DNA of 64,000 bases from Microbacterium wangchenii (GTDB lineage: Bacteria; Actinomycetota; Actinomycetes; Actinomycetales; Microbacteriaceae): contig NZ_CP038266.1 of NCBI RefSeq assembly GCF_004564355.1, forward strand, positions 1,550,001 to 1,614,000, written 5' to 3'. Below the pieces are notes generated by a model that was given only the letters and a program-made list of their open reading frames with translations, made no database searches and was not told the DNA's origin. Position numbers and translations under genes: made by a program. This document shows positions 34,087 through 43,800 of the stretch, piece after piece (the stretch's first letter is position 1; each line of letters begins with the position of its first letter).

Positions 34087-35475
34087 ATGCGTACCCCCGA
34101 TGACATCGCCGCGTTCCTTGACGCGGACTTCGCCCGCCTGGTCTCGGAGCACGGGGTGCCCGGTGCCGCGGTCGCCGTCCTGAAGGACGGCGCCATCATC
34201 GATCGGGCGGCCGGCGTGCTGAGCACCGCCACGGGAGTCGACGCCACCCCCGACTCGGTCTTCCAGATCGGTTCCATCACGAAGGTGTGGACCACGACCC
34301 TCGTGATGCAGCTCGTCGACGAGGGGCTGCTGGATCTGGATGCGCCGCTGCGGCAGTACCTGCCGGCCTTCCGCGTCGCCGACGAGGCGGCCGCCGCCAC
34401 GATCACGACGCGTCATCTGCTGAGCCATGTGGGCGGCTTCGAGGGCGACATCTTCACCGACACCGGACGCGGCGAGGACGCCATCGAGAAGTACCTCGAG
34501 CATGTCGCCGTGCTGCCGCAGGTGTTCGCGCCGGGGCGGATCTTCTCCTACAACAACGCGGCCTTCACCGTGCTGGGGCGCCTCATCGAGGTGCTGCGCG
34601 GGACGCATTGGGAGGCTGCCCTCACCGAGCACCTGGCCGCGCCCCTCGGGCTCACCTCCGTCGCCCCGAGCGCCTACGAGGCGATTCTGTTCCGTGCGGC
34701 CGTCGGGCACATGGGCGAGGGCGAGGACGGCACCCCCACGCCGGCGCCGGTGTGGGCGCTGGCGAAATCCAACGAACCTGCCGGATCGATGCTGGCCATG
34801 ACGGCGCGCGACCTCGTCGCCTTCGCGAAGATGCACCTGGACGGCGGACTGGCCGCAGACGGCACCCGGGTGCTGTCGGAGGAGTCGGTGCGCGCGATGC
34901 AGGAGCGGCAGATCTCCCTTCCCCGCCTGACCGGAATGGGTGAAGCATGGGGCCTGGGCTGGGAGATCTTCGTCGAGGGCGCACCCACGGTCATCGGTCA
35001 CGACGGCGGCACGATCGGGCAGTCCGCCTTCCTCCGCGTGGTTCCCGAGGCGGGCCTGGTGGTGGCTCTCCTGACCAACGGCGGCGACGTCATGGGCCTG
35101 TTCGGCGATGTCGTCAAGACGATCGTGACGGACGTCGCCGGCGTGGAGCTCCCCGGCTTCCCCACCGTGCCCACGGAGGAGGTGCCCGTGGATGCGGCAC
35201 CGCTCGTGGGGTTCTACTCCAATTCCACGTTCGACATGACCGTCAGCGTCGACGACGACGGGCGGATCTGGCTCGACAGCATCCCCAAGGGCATCGCCGC
35301 GGAGATGGGCGAGGAGGCCGAGCACGTGCAGCTGGTGGGCCTGGATGCCGACTCGCTCATCGCGGTCGAACCCACCATGAAGGAGATGCACGTCGTGTAC
35401 GCATTCCTCGGTGAGGACGGCGACGGACGCCGCACGCACATGCACTACGGACGCGCGATCTCGCGCGCCGACTGA
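34087..35475 (+). CDS. Serine hydrolase, class C beta-lactamase/DD-peptidase family
   Basis: A 462-aa cytoplasmic-looking protein (no signal sequence) with the penicillin-recognising fold: SxxK in GSITKVW (Ser63, Lys66), the YxN motif in SYNNAAF (Tyr155, Asn157) and the third motif as GHDGG (His305). A C-terminal beta domain of about 110 residues follows. Family members are D-aminopeptidases, DD-peptidases or esterases. Start ATG 34087 with TATGGT (34075-34080) ending six bases upstream; the open frame extends far upstream only by chance. It begins the import-and-hydrolysis operon, and its core is closely related to the C-terminal domain of the fusion protein at 40801. Confidence 0.9.
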   Translation: MRTPDDIAAFLDADFARLVSEHGVPGAAVAVLKDGAIIDRAAGVLSTATGVDATPDSVFQIGSITKVWTTTLVMQLVDEGLLDLDAPLRQYLPAFRVADEAAAATITTRHLLSHVGGFEGDIFTDTGRGEDAIEKYLEHVAVLPQVFAPGRIFSYNNAAFTVLGRLIEVLRGTHWEAALTEHLAAPLGLTSVAPSAYEAILFRAAVGHMGEGEDGTPTPAPVWALAKSNEPAGSMLAMTARDLVAFAKMHLDGGLAADGTRVLSEESVRAMQERQISLPRLTGMGEAWGLGWEIFVEGAPTVIGHDGGTIGQSAFLRVVPEAGLVVALLTNGGDVMGLFGDVVKTIVTDVAGVELPGFPTVPTEEVPVDAAPLVGFYSNSTFDMTVSVDDDGRIWLDSIPKGIAAEMGEEAEHVQLVGLDADSLIAVEPTMKEMHVVYAFLGEDGDGRRTHMHYGRAISRAD

Positions 35476-35510
35476 CAGGCGCACCACCCGACTCAGAAGA
35501 GAGAACCCGC

Positions 35511-37106
35511 ATGAAGACGTTCACGAGACCCGCGCTGGCGACGGCGACCGCGATCATCGGCGTCGTCGCCCTGGCAGGATGCGCCGGCGGTGGCAGTGGC
35601 GGCGGCGGCGGTGATGCCGACTACGTCGAGGACGGGACGTTCACGCTGTCGATGGTGGCCGACCCCGGGGCGCTGGATCCGCAGATGTCCGCCGTCAGCG
35701 CGCTGTTCCAGCTGAGCCAGTTCGCCTACGACTCGCTGGTCTCCCTCGACGAAGAGGGCGAGATCCAATCGCAGCTCGCGTCGGAGTGGGAGCTCGAGGG
35801 CGACACCGTCACGCTGACCCTCAACGAGGGCATCACGTGTTCTGACGGCTCGGAGTTCACGGCCGACACCGCGGCGCAGAATCTGACCTGGATCGGCGAC
35901 CCCGAGAACCAGAGCCCCTTCCTGGGCACGTTCTTCCCGCCCGGTGCGACGGCCGAAGCAGACGGCAGCACCCTGACCATCACGCTGGCCGGCCCTGCGC
36001 CCTTCGTGCTCCAGGGCCTGGCGAACCTCCCGATGGTGTGCGAGGCCGGCATGGAGGATCGCGGACAGCTGAGCGATGGAACGCTCGGCACGGGCCCCTA
36101 CGTCCTGACCGAGGCCGTCCAGAACGACCACTACACGTACGAGGTGAACGAGGACTACGCGTGGGGGCCCGGCGGCGCGACGACGCAGGAGCAGGGCCTG
36201 CCCGCCACCATCGTGGCGCGGGTCATTCCCAACGAGACCACCGCGGCCAACCTCGTCATGTCCGGTGAGGTCAACGCGGCCGCCATCGTCGGCCCCGATG
36301 CCCAGCGCCTGGATGGCGCGGGCCTGTACTCGCAGCAGGTCGAGGCGCTCGTGGGCGAGCACTGGTTCAATCAGGACGACACCCGCCCCACGAGCGACCC
36401 CGCGGTGCGGATCGCGCTGACGCAGGCGCTCGACCTCGCCGAGCTGCAGAAGGTGCTCACCAGCGGCGCGGGCGCCCCGGCCACCCGACTCACGGTCGTC
36501 GAGCCCTCATCTTGCGACTACGACGCGGTCAGCGGGAACGTCCCGGCCACCGATGTGGACGCCGCCGCTGCGGCACTGGATGCTGCGGGATGGGTCGAGG
36601 GCGCGGACGGCGTCCGTGAGAAGGACGGGCAGAAGCTCGCCCTGTCCTTCCTGTACGCCAACACGCTCGGCACCGGCGGCACGTCGGCGGCCGAACTGGC
36701 CGTCAGTGCGTGGGAGGAGATCGGCGTGCAGGTGACCGCGACGCAGAACGACTCCACGACGCTGTCCAACGCCATCTTCGGCACCGGGGACTGGGACATG
36801 GCCTGGGTGCCGCTGAACGTCAACAACCCCGACCAGGTCGTCGGCTTCGTCTCGGGACCGACGGCGCCGGAGGGCACCAACTTCGCCGGCATCCAGAACG
36901 CCGACTACGAAGCCGCCGTCGCCGAGGCGATGACGATCCCCGGCACCGAGGGATGCGACGCGTGGCAGGCGGCGGAGGAGGCCCTGTTCCAGGCCGCCGA
37001 CGTGGTGCCGTTCGCCAACAACGTCGTGAAGACCTTCGGCAACAAGGCGGAGTTCACGATGATCGACACGGTCATCCCGACGAGCATCCGCCTCCTCGCG
37101 CAGTAA
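35511..37106 (+). CDS. Oligopeptide/dipeptide ABC transporter substrate-binding lipoprotein (SBP family 5)
   Basis: A 531-aa DppA/OppA-type lipoprotein with lipobox ALAGCAGG followed by a Gly-rich linker. The family body is clear: MVADPGALDPQMSAVSALFQ, YDSLVSLDEEGEIQSQLASEW, GTGPYVLTEAVQNDHYTYE and RIALTQALDLAELQKVL. It captures peptides or similar ligands outside the cell for the permeases encoded next. AGAAGAGAG precedes the ATG. The ligand is not evident; the enzymes in the operon suggest short or D-amino-acid-containing peptides. Confidence 0.92.
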   Translation: MKTFTRPALATATAIIGVVALAGCAGGGSGGGGGDADYVEDGTFTLSMVADPGALDPQMSAVSALFQLSQFAYDSLVSLDEEGEIQSQLASEWELEGDTVTLTLNEGITCSDGSEFTADTAAQNLTWIGDPENQSPFLGTFFPPGATAEADGSTLTITLAGPAPFVLQGLANLPMVCEAGMEDRGQLSDGTLGTGPYVLTEAVQNDHYTYEVNEDYAWGPGGATTQEQGLPATIVARVIPNETTAANLVMSGEVNAAAIVGPDAQRLDGAGLYSQQVEALVGEHWFNQDDTRPTSDPAVRIALTQALDLAELQKVLTSGAGAPATRLTVVEPSSCDYDAVSGNVPATDVDAAAAALDAAGWVEGADGVREKDGQKLALSFLYANTLGTGGTSAAELAVSAWEEIGVQVTATQNDSTTLSNAIFGTGDWDMAWVPLNVNNPDQVVGFVSGPTAPEGTNFAGIQNADYEAAVAEAMTIPGTEGCDAWQAAEEALFQAADVVPFANNVVKTFGNKAEFTMIDTVIPTSIRLLAQ

Positions 37107-37144
37107 CCGCGCCCGCCTACCGGCGCCGGAAGGAACGTCCCCCC

Positions 37145-38140
37145 ATGAGCACTGCAGTCGCCCCGCCCCGCGAGGAGGTGCGCCGCGCCCGCGATTCTCG
37201 CTGGCCGCGGTTCGTCCTCCGGCGGACGTGGCGACTGCTCGTGTCGCTGTGGATCCTGGTGACCGCCGCGTTCCTGATGATCCACCTCATCCCGGGCGAC
37301 CCGGTGCGCACGGCGCTGGGGCCGACGGCCTCCGCCGAGCTGGTCGCCGCCAAGCGCGAGTCGCTCGGGCTGAACGATCCGCTGCCCGTGCAGTACATCG
37401 ACTACCTCCGGGGCCTCCTCGTCGGCGACTTCGGCACGTCGATCCAGTCGAACCTTCCGGCCATCGACGTGATCACCGTGCGGCTCCCCGCCACCGCGAG
37501 CCTCGCCCTGCTCGCGTTCGCCTTCGCCGTCGTCATCTCCGTTCCGCTGGGCGTCATCATGGCCGTCGCCACCCGCCGCGGCCGGCGGCGCAAGCTCGAA
37601 CTGGGCTTCGCCACGAGCAGCGTCCTGGTCTCCGCCATCCCCGACTTCCTCCTGGGGGTCGCGCTCGTGGCCGTCTTCGGCGTCTCGCTCGGATGGCTCC
37701 CGATCGCCGGGCGCAGCGGCCCCGAGTCCTACATTCTGCCGGTCATCGCCCTCTCGCTCGGGCCCGCCGCCGTGCTCGCACGCATCGTGCGCGTCGAGAT
37801 GCTCGGGGTGCTGGAGGCGGACTTCGTCCGCACGGCACGCGCCAAGCGGCTGCCGGCGTGGCGCATCCACCTCACGCACGCTCTTCCCAACGCCGTGACC
37901 GCCGCCCTCACCCTGGGCGGGCTCCTGCTGGGGTCCCTCGTCGTGGGCACCGTGCTGGTGGAGAACGTCTTCGCGTGGCCGGGGCTGGGCTCCACGATCG
38001 TGTCCGCGATCCAGACGAAGGACTACCCGATGGTGCAGGCCACGGTGCTCGTGTACGGCGCCGGCGTGCTGATCATCAACACGGTCGTCGACGCCGTGCT
38101 GGCCGCGCTCGACCCGCGCACGACCGTGGGGGAGCACTGA
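37145..38140 (+). CDS. Peptide ABC transporter permease, DppB/OppB type
   Basis: A 331-aa permease with six membrane helices, the first preceded by a basic stretch. HLIPGDPVRTALGPTAS is the DppB N-terminal signature, YLRGLLVGDFGTSIQSN the next, and LARIVRVEMLGVLEADFVRTARAK the EAA loop that contacts the ATPases. ATG 37145 has GGAAGGAA upstream; the long upstream open frame overlaps the binding-protein gene and is a shadow. It is followed after one base by the fused permease-ATPase gene. Confidence 0.92.
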   Translation: MSTAVAPPREEVRRARDSRWPRFVLRRTWRLLVSLWILVTAAFLMIHLIPGDPVRTALGPTASAELVAAKRESLGLNDPLPVQYIDYLRGLLVGDFGTSIQSNLPAIDVITVRLPATASLALLAFAFAVVISVPLGVIMAVATRRGRRRKLELGFATSSVLVSAIPDFLLGVALVAVFGVSLGWLPIAGRSGPESYILPVIALSLGPAAVLARIVRVEMLGVLEADFVRTARAKRLPAWRIHLTHALPNAVTAALTLGGLLLGSLVVGTVLVENVFAWPGLGSTIVSAIQTKDYPMVQATVLVYGAGVLIINTVVDAVLAALDPRTTVGEH

Positions 38141-38141
38141 C

Positions 38142-40040
38142 ATGCGCATCCTGCGCCGCACCCTTCTGACGCCGCTGGGCGCGACGGCCGCCGTCCTGCT
38201 CGCCCTCGTGCTGCTGACCGCGGTCTTCGCGCCGATCCTGTGGGGCGCTCAGGCCGACACGTTCGACACCGATGACATCCTCGCCGGCCCCTCGGGGGAG
38301 CACCTGATCGGCACCGACGGGCTGGGGCGCGACCTCCTCCTGCGGGTGCTGGTGGCCACGCGCCTGTCGGTCGTGCTCGCCCTCACCGCCACGTTCGTCG
38401 CGGTGAGCGCGGGCCTGCTGCTCGGCGTCGCCCCCTACCTGCTGGGGCGGGCCGGCCGACCGGTCACGTGGTTCGTGGGGATCGCCGTGGCGTTCCCGGG
38501 CCTGCTGCTCGCACTGTTCTTCGCCGTCATCTTCGGAAGCGGCTGGGTGGGTGCGACCCTCGCGATCGGCCTCGCCGGTGCGCCGGCGTTCGGGCGCCTG
38601 TGCCAGACGCTCGTGGCCGGGATCGCGGCGCGCGACTTCGTCGCGGCCGCGCGCGTGGGCGGCGTCGGGCGCGTGCGCGTGCTGTTCCGCCACATCTTGC
38701 CCAACATCGGCGAGCCCCTCATCGTCAATGCGACGATCGGCGCCGGCGGCGCGCTGCTGTCGTTCGCGGGGCTGTCGTTCCTCGGCCTGGGCGTGCAGCC
38801 GCCCGAGTACGACTGGGGCCGCCTCATGATGGAGGGTCTCTCCGGCATCTACATCAACCCCCTGGCCGCGCTCGCGCCCGGCCTCGCCGTCGTCATCGCG
38901 GGCCTCGCCTTCAACCTCGTGGGGGAGGCGGCCGCCCGCGCCCTGGGAATCCGGAGCACGGGCCTCATCGCGACCCTCGCCGGCGTGCAGCCGCGCCCGC
39001 CGCGCACTGCATCCGTGCCCGACGCCGAGGAGGTGCTCGCGGTGCGCGATCTCACCGTGACCTTCCCCGGTGCCGACGGCCCCGTGTCGCCGGTGCGCGG
39101 CGTGAGCTTCACGATGCGCCGCGGCGAGGTCGTCGGAATCGTGGGGGAGTCGGGGTCGGGCAAGTCGCTCACCGCGCTGTCCATCGCGCAGCTCGTCGAG
39201 TCGCCGGGGGTGGTGGATGCCGAGAGCCTGCGCTTCCTCGGGACCGAACTCCTCGAGGGCGGCCCGGCCGAGCACCGACGGCTGCTCGGCACGTCGCTGG
39301 CGATGGTCTTCCAAGACCCCATGACGAGCTTCAACCCGACCAAGCGCATGGGCGCGCAGCTGGGCGAGGTCGCCATCCACCACGGCGGCATGACACGTCG
39401 ACAGGCGCATGCGCGGGCCGTGGACCGCCTCGGCGCCGTCCGCATCGCCGAGCCCGAACGGCGCGCGAGGCAGTATCCCCACGAGTTCTCCGGCGGCATG
39501 CGCCAGCGCGCGATGATCGGCATGGGCCTCATGGGCAGCCCCAAGCTCATCATCGCCGACGAGCCGACGACGGCGCTCGATGTGACGGTGCAGCGACAGG
39601 TGCTGAACCTCCTGAAGGCCATCCGCGACGAGGACGACGTCGCCATCCTGCTGATCAGCCATGACGTCTCAGTGGTCGCCGAGATCTGCGACCGCGTGCT
39701 GGTGATGTACGCCGGGCGCATCGTGGAAGACCTCCCCGTGTCGCAGCTGGCCCGCGCGCGCCACCCGTACACGCGTGCGCTGCTGGCGGCCGTGCCCGAC
39801 ATGGAGACCGACCTGGACCGTCCGCTCGCGACGGTGCCCGGCCGCCCCGTCGATCCCGCTCATGTGCCCGCGGGCTGTGCCTTCGCGGCGCGCTGCCCGC
39901 TCGCCGACGCGCACTCCCGCGCCGTGGAGCCGCCGCTGGTGGCGGACGCCACGGGCGCACGTGTCGCATGCTGGCACGCGGGCGAGCCGCTGCCGGTCCC
40001 GGTCGTGCCGGCGCGCGATCCGGAGGAGGTGGTGGCATGA
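38142..40040 (+). CDS. Fused peptide ABC transporter permease (DppC type) and ATP-binding protein (DppD type)
   Basis: A 632-aa fusion. Residues 1-285 are a DppC permease: GTDGLGRDLLLRVLVATRLS, then ARDFVAAARVGGVGRVRVLF as EAA loop and FLGLGVQPPEYDWGRLMMEG. Residues 300-625 are a DppD ATPase: Walker A GESGSGKS, QDPMTSFNP in the Q-loop, SGGMRQRAMIG as signature, IADEPTTALDVT as Walker B, and the oligopeptide-family C-terminal CAFAARCPLA, which in relatives binds an iron-sulfur cluster or structural metal through cysteines. Normally these are two genes. The stop overlaps the next gene (ATGA). The linker (RPPRTASVPDAEE) is short, so the two parts stay close in the transporter. Confidence 0.92.
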   Translation: MRILRRTLLTPLGATAAVLLALVLLTAVFAPILWGAQADTFDTDDILAGPSGEHLIGTDGLGRDLLLRVLVATRLSVVLALTATFVAVSAGLLLGVAPYLLGRAGRPVTWFVGIAVAFPGLLLALFFAVIFGSGWVGATLAIGLAGAPAFGRLCQTLVAGIAARDFVAAARVGGVGRVRVLFRHILPNIGEPLIVNATIGAGGALLSFAGLSFLGLGVQPPEYDWGRLMMEGLSGIYINPLAALAPGLAVVIAGLAFNLVGEAAARALGIRSTGLIATLAGVQPRPPRTASVPDAEEVLAVRDLTVTFPGADGPVSPVRGVSFTMRRGEVVGIVGESGSGKSLTALSIAQLVESPGVVDAESLRFLGTELLEGGPAEHRRLLGTSLAMVFQDPMTSFNPTKRMGAQLGEVAIHHGGMTRRQAHARAVDRLGAVRIAEPERRARQYPHEFSGGMRQRAMIGMGLMGSPKLIIADEPTTALDVTVQRQVLNLLKAIRDEDDVAILLISHDVSVVAEICDRVLVMYAGRIVEDLPVSQLARARHPYTRALLAAVPDMETDLDRPLATVPGRPVDPAHVPAGCAFAARCPLADAHSRAVEPPLVADATGARVACWHAGEPLPVPVVPARDPEEVVA

Positions 40041-40804
40041 GCGAACTGCGCTTCGAGGGCGTCGGCGTCCGGTTCGGATCCGGCCGTTCGGCCACGACCG
40101 CCGTGGACGACGTGAGCTTCACGATCCCCGACGGACAGGTGCTCGGGCTCGTGGGCGAGTCGGGGTCGGGCAAGTCGACGGTGGCCCGCGCGGCGGTGGG
40201 ACTCGTTCCCCTCTCCCAGGGCCGCATCCTCCTGGACGGCCGGCCGATCGACCCGCGCCGTGGTCGCCGTCCGCTGCAGATGGTGTTCCAGGACCCGTTC
40301 TCCTCGCTCGACCCGCGCATGACGATCGGGGCGAGCATCGCCGAGATCCTGCCTCGGGGGATGAGCCGTTCCGCCCAGCGAGCCGAGGTCGAGCGGCTCC
40401 TGGACCTCGTGCACCTGGACCCGGCGCGCGCCGGTGCGTATCCGGCGGACCTGTCGGGTGGTCAGCGTCAGCGCGTCGCGATCGCGCGGGCTCTCGCCGG
40501 CCGGCCGCAGGTGCTCATCGCCGATGAGATCACCTCGGCGCTGGACGTGTCGATCCAGGGGGCGATCCTCAACCTCGTCCGCGAGCTCCAGGCCGAGCTC
40601 GGGCTGTCGATGCTCTTCATCTCCCACAACCTCGCCGTCGTGCGTTACGTGGCCTCCCGCGTCGCGGTGATGCACCGCGGCCGCATCGTCGAGCAGGGTC
40701 CCACGTCCGAGGTCCTGAGCGACCCGCGCGACGACTACACCCGCGAACTCCTGGCCGCCATCCCCGGCCGGATCCCGCTTCACGCGCAAGGAGAACACCC
40801 GTGA
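40037..40804 (+). CDS. Peptide ABC transporter ATP-binding protein, DppF/OppF type
   Basis: A 255-aa ATPase with Walker A GESGSGKST, QDPFSSLDPRMT, signature LSGGQRQRVAIARALAGRP, Walker B IADEITSALDVSIQ and the switch histidine in ISHNLAVVRYVA. It forms a heterodimer with the ATPase half of the preceding fusion. It lacks the long C-terminal Cys region of full DppF, so it is a short form. Starts at ATGA overlap and its own stop overlaps the next gene (GTGA), so the operon is tightly coupled here. Confidence 0.92.
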   Translation: MSELRFEGVGVRFGSGRSATTAVDDVSFTIPDGQVLGLVGESGSGKSTVARAAVGLVPLSQGRILLDGRPIDPRRGRRPLQMVFQDPFSSLDPRMTIGASIAEILPRGMSRSAQRAEVERLLDLVHLDPARAGAYPADLSGGQRQRVAIARALAGRPQVLIADEITSALDVSIQGAILNLVRELQAELGLSMLFISHNLAVVRYVASRVAVMHRGRIVEQGPTSEVLSDPRDDYTRELLAAIPGRIPLHAQGEHP

Positions 40805-43800
40805 CTCGCAGACTGCGTATCGGCGACCTGGCCGCTCTGACGATCCCCGCCCAGCCGGCGCTCTCGCCCGACGGCGCCCGGCTCGCGTACGTCCTCGGCG
40901 GCGTCGACACGCAGGCCGACCGGCCGGTGAGCTCCCTGTGGCTGGCCGAGGGGGGCGCCGAGCCGCGACGGCTGACGCTGGGCTCCGCGGATGCGGCGCC
41001 GGTGTTCTCCCCGGATGGCCAGACGCTCGCGTTCCTGCGCGAGGGACAGGTGTGGACGCTGCCGCTGGCGGGGGGAGAGGCGCAGCAGCGCACGAGCCTC
41101 CCGCTGGGTGCCGGCGCTGCGGTGTGGAGCCCCGACGGCGCGACGATCGCGTTCGCGGCGCCCGTGGACCTCCTCGCGGACGGGGACGAGACGGACGAGG
41201 ATCGCGCCGCACGCGGATCGAGCCCCATCGTCACCGACGGCGCCGGGTACCAGGCCGACGGCATGGGTTTCCTCCGCGGCATCCGCACCCAGCTGCATGC
41301 CCTGGATGTCGCGTCCGGCGAGGTGCGGCAGCTGACCGGAGCCGACGCGTTCGCCTCGAGCCCGGCCTGGTCACCCGACGGCACGCGCCTGGCCTACGTC
41401 GCCAAGCCGGTCGGAGTGGACGATCTCACCTATCGCTCCGCGGTGCACGTGCTCGATCCGTCCGACCCCGCCGCGCCGCCGGCGGTCGTGGCGTTCGAGG
41501 GCGGGGTGGCGGCGACCGTCGCCTACGCGCCGGATGGACGCATGGTCGTCGCGGGGTGGCCGGGGGAGCCCGCCGGCATCGCGCGGCTGTACCGCGTCGA
41601 CCCGGCCACGGGCGAGGCGGCCGAACTGGCCGCATCCCTCGATCGCAACATCATGCCCGGCGGGCCCGGCTACCCCGGCGGGCTGCCGCAGATGTCGGCG
41701 GCCGGCGAGGTCGTCTTCGCCGCCCGCGACCGCGGCTGCACGCACGTGTACGCCGTGTCGCTGGAGGGCGGGGAGCCCCGGGTCGTGCACGGCGGCGACG
41801 CGCACGTGGTCGCCGGGCTCGCCGTCGCGGGCGACCACGCGGCGATCGTGCTGTCCACCGCGACCTCGTTCGGCGAGGTCGTGCGCATCGACCTCGCCTC
41901 GGGCGCCGAGCAGGTGGTCACCGATCACAGCGCCGCCCTGGACGGCGTCGAGCTGTTCGTGCGCGAATCGCGCGAATTCCCGATCAGCGACGGCGTCACG
42001 GTGCAGGGCTGGCTGCTGCGCGATCCGGCCCGTGCCGGATCGGGTCCCGCACCTCTCCTGCTCGACGTGCACGGCGGCCCGCATAACGCGTGGAACGGCG
42101 CCGCGGATGACATGCACCTCTACCACCAGGAGCTCGTCAGCCGCGGATGGAGCGTCCTCATGCTCAATCCGCGGGGCAGCGACGGGTACGGCGAGGAGTT
42201 CTTCACGGCGGTGAACGGCCGCTGGGGCGAGGTCGACGCCAAGGACTTCCTCGAGCCGGTCGACCAGCTCGTGGCCGAGGGCGCCGCCGACCCGGAGCGC
42301 CTCGCCGTCACCGGGTACAGCTACGGCGGGTTCATGACGTGCTACCTGACCAGTCGCGACGACCGGTTCGCCGCAGCTGTGGCCGGCGGGGTCGTCAGCG
42401 ACCTGATCAGCATGGGCGGCACGGCCGACGAAGCGCATCTGCTGAACGTGTTCGAGGTGGCGGCGATGCCGTGGGACCCGCGCGACCGCGAGCGCATTGC
42501 CGCGATGAACCCGTACGCGCAGGTCGACCGCGTGCAGACGCCGACCCTCGTGCTGCACGGGGGCGCCGACGTGCGCTGCCCCGTGGGGCAGGCCGAGCAG
42601 TGGCATCTGGCGCTGCGGGAGCGCGGCGTGCCCACCCGCCTCGTGCTCTACCCCGGCGGCAGCCACCTCTTCCCGCTCTCGGGAACGCCGAGCCACCGGA
42701 TCGACTACAACACGCGCGTCGTGGAGTGGGTGGAGCAGTACGCGGCGGATGCGGCGGGCCCCCGTCCTGCCGCGATCGACGCGGCACACTGGCAGCGGCG
42801 CCTGACGGCGCTGGCCAAGCGCCACAAGGTCCCCGGCGCGCAATTGGGTATCCTCCGACTGGGCGACGGCCGCGCCGACGATGTCGTGGTCGCCGCTCAT
42901 GGCACGCTCAACAAGAACGTCGAGACGGCGCCGGTGGCGAAGGACTCGATCTTCCAGATCGGGTCGATCTCCAAGGTGTGGACGGCGAGCGTCGTCCTGC
43001 GCCTGGTGGATGAGGGCAGGCTCGCCCTCGACACCAGGGTGAAGGACGTCATCCCCGGTTTCCGCCTGAGCGAGGACGAGCTCACCGACGGCATCACCGT
43101 GTGGCACCTGCTGACGCACACGAGTGGGCTGGACGGCGACGTGTTCACCGACACCGGGCGCGGCGACGACTGCATCGAGAAGTACGTCGGCCTCCTCGAC
43201 ACGGCGGGCATGAACCATCCGCTGGGCGCCACGTGGTCGTACTGCAACTCCGGCTACTCCATCCTCGGGCGGATCATCGAGATCCTCACCGGCAGGACGT
43301 GGGACGCGGCGATGCGCGAACTGCTGTACGAGCCGCTGGGTCTCACGCACACCGTGACGCTCCCCGAGGACGCGATCCTCCACGGCGCGGCCGTGGGACA
43401 CGTCGAGGTGGCGGGGGAGCAGATCGTGACCCCGGCGTGGCTCCTGCCGCGCGGGATCGGCCCGGCCGGGCTCATCACCTCACGTGCCGAGGACGTGCTC
43501 GCCTTCGCCCGGCTGCACATGACCGGGGGCGTCACGGCCGCGGGGGAGCGACTGCTCAGCGAGGACACCGTCGCGCAGATGCAGGCGTTCCAGGCCGAGG
43601 TACCCGACAAGCACGTCCTGGGCGACTCGTGGGGGCTGGGCTGGATCCGGTTCGACTGGAACGGCGACCGCCTGTACGGGCACGACGGGAACACCCTCGG
43701 GCAGGCGGCGTTCCTGCGCATCCATCCCGAGTCCGGCGTGGCCGTGACGCTGCTGACCAACGGCGGCAACACGCGCGACCTGTACGAGGAGCTCTACCGC

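Noticed and set aside
36905..38161. 418-codon minus-strand frame opposite the DppB permease
   Set aside because: His/Asp/Gly/Arg-rich composition typical of an antisense shadow of a membrane-protein gene.
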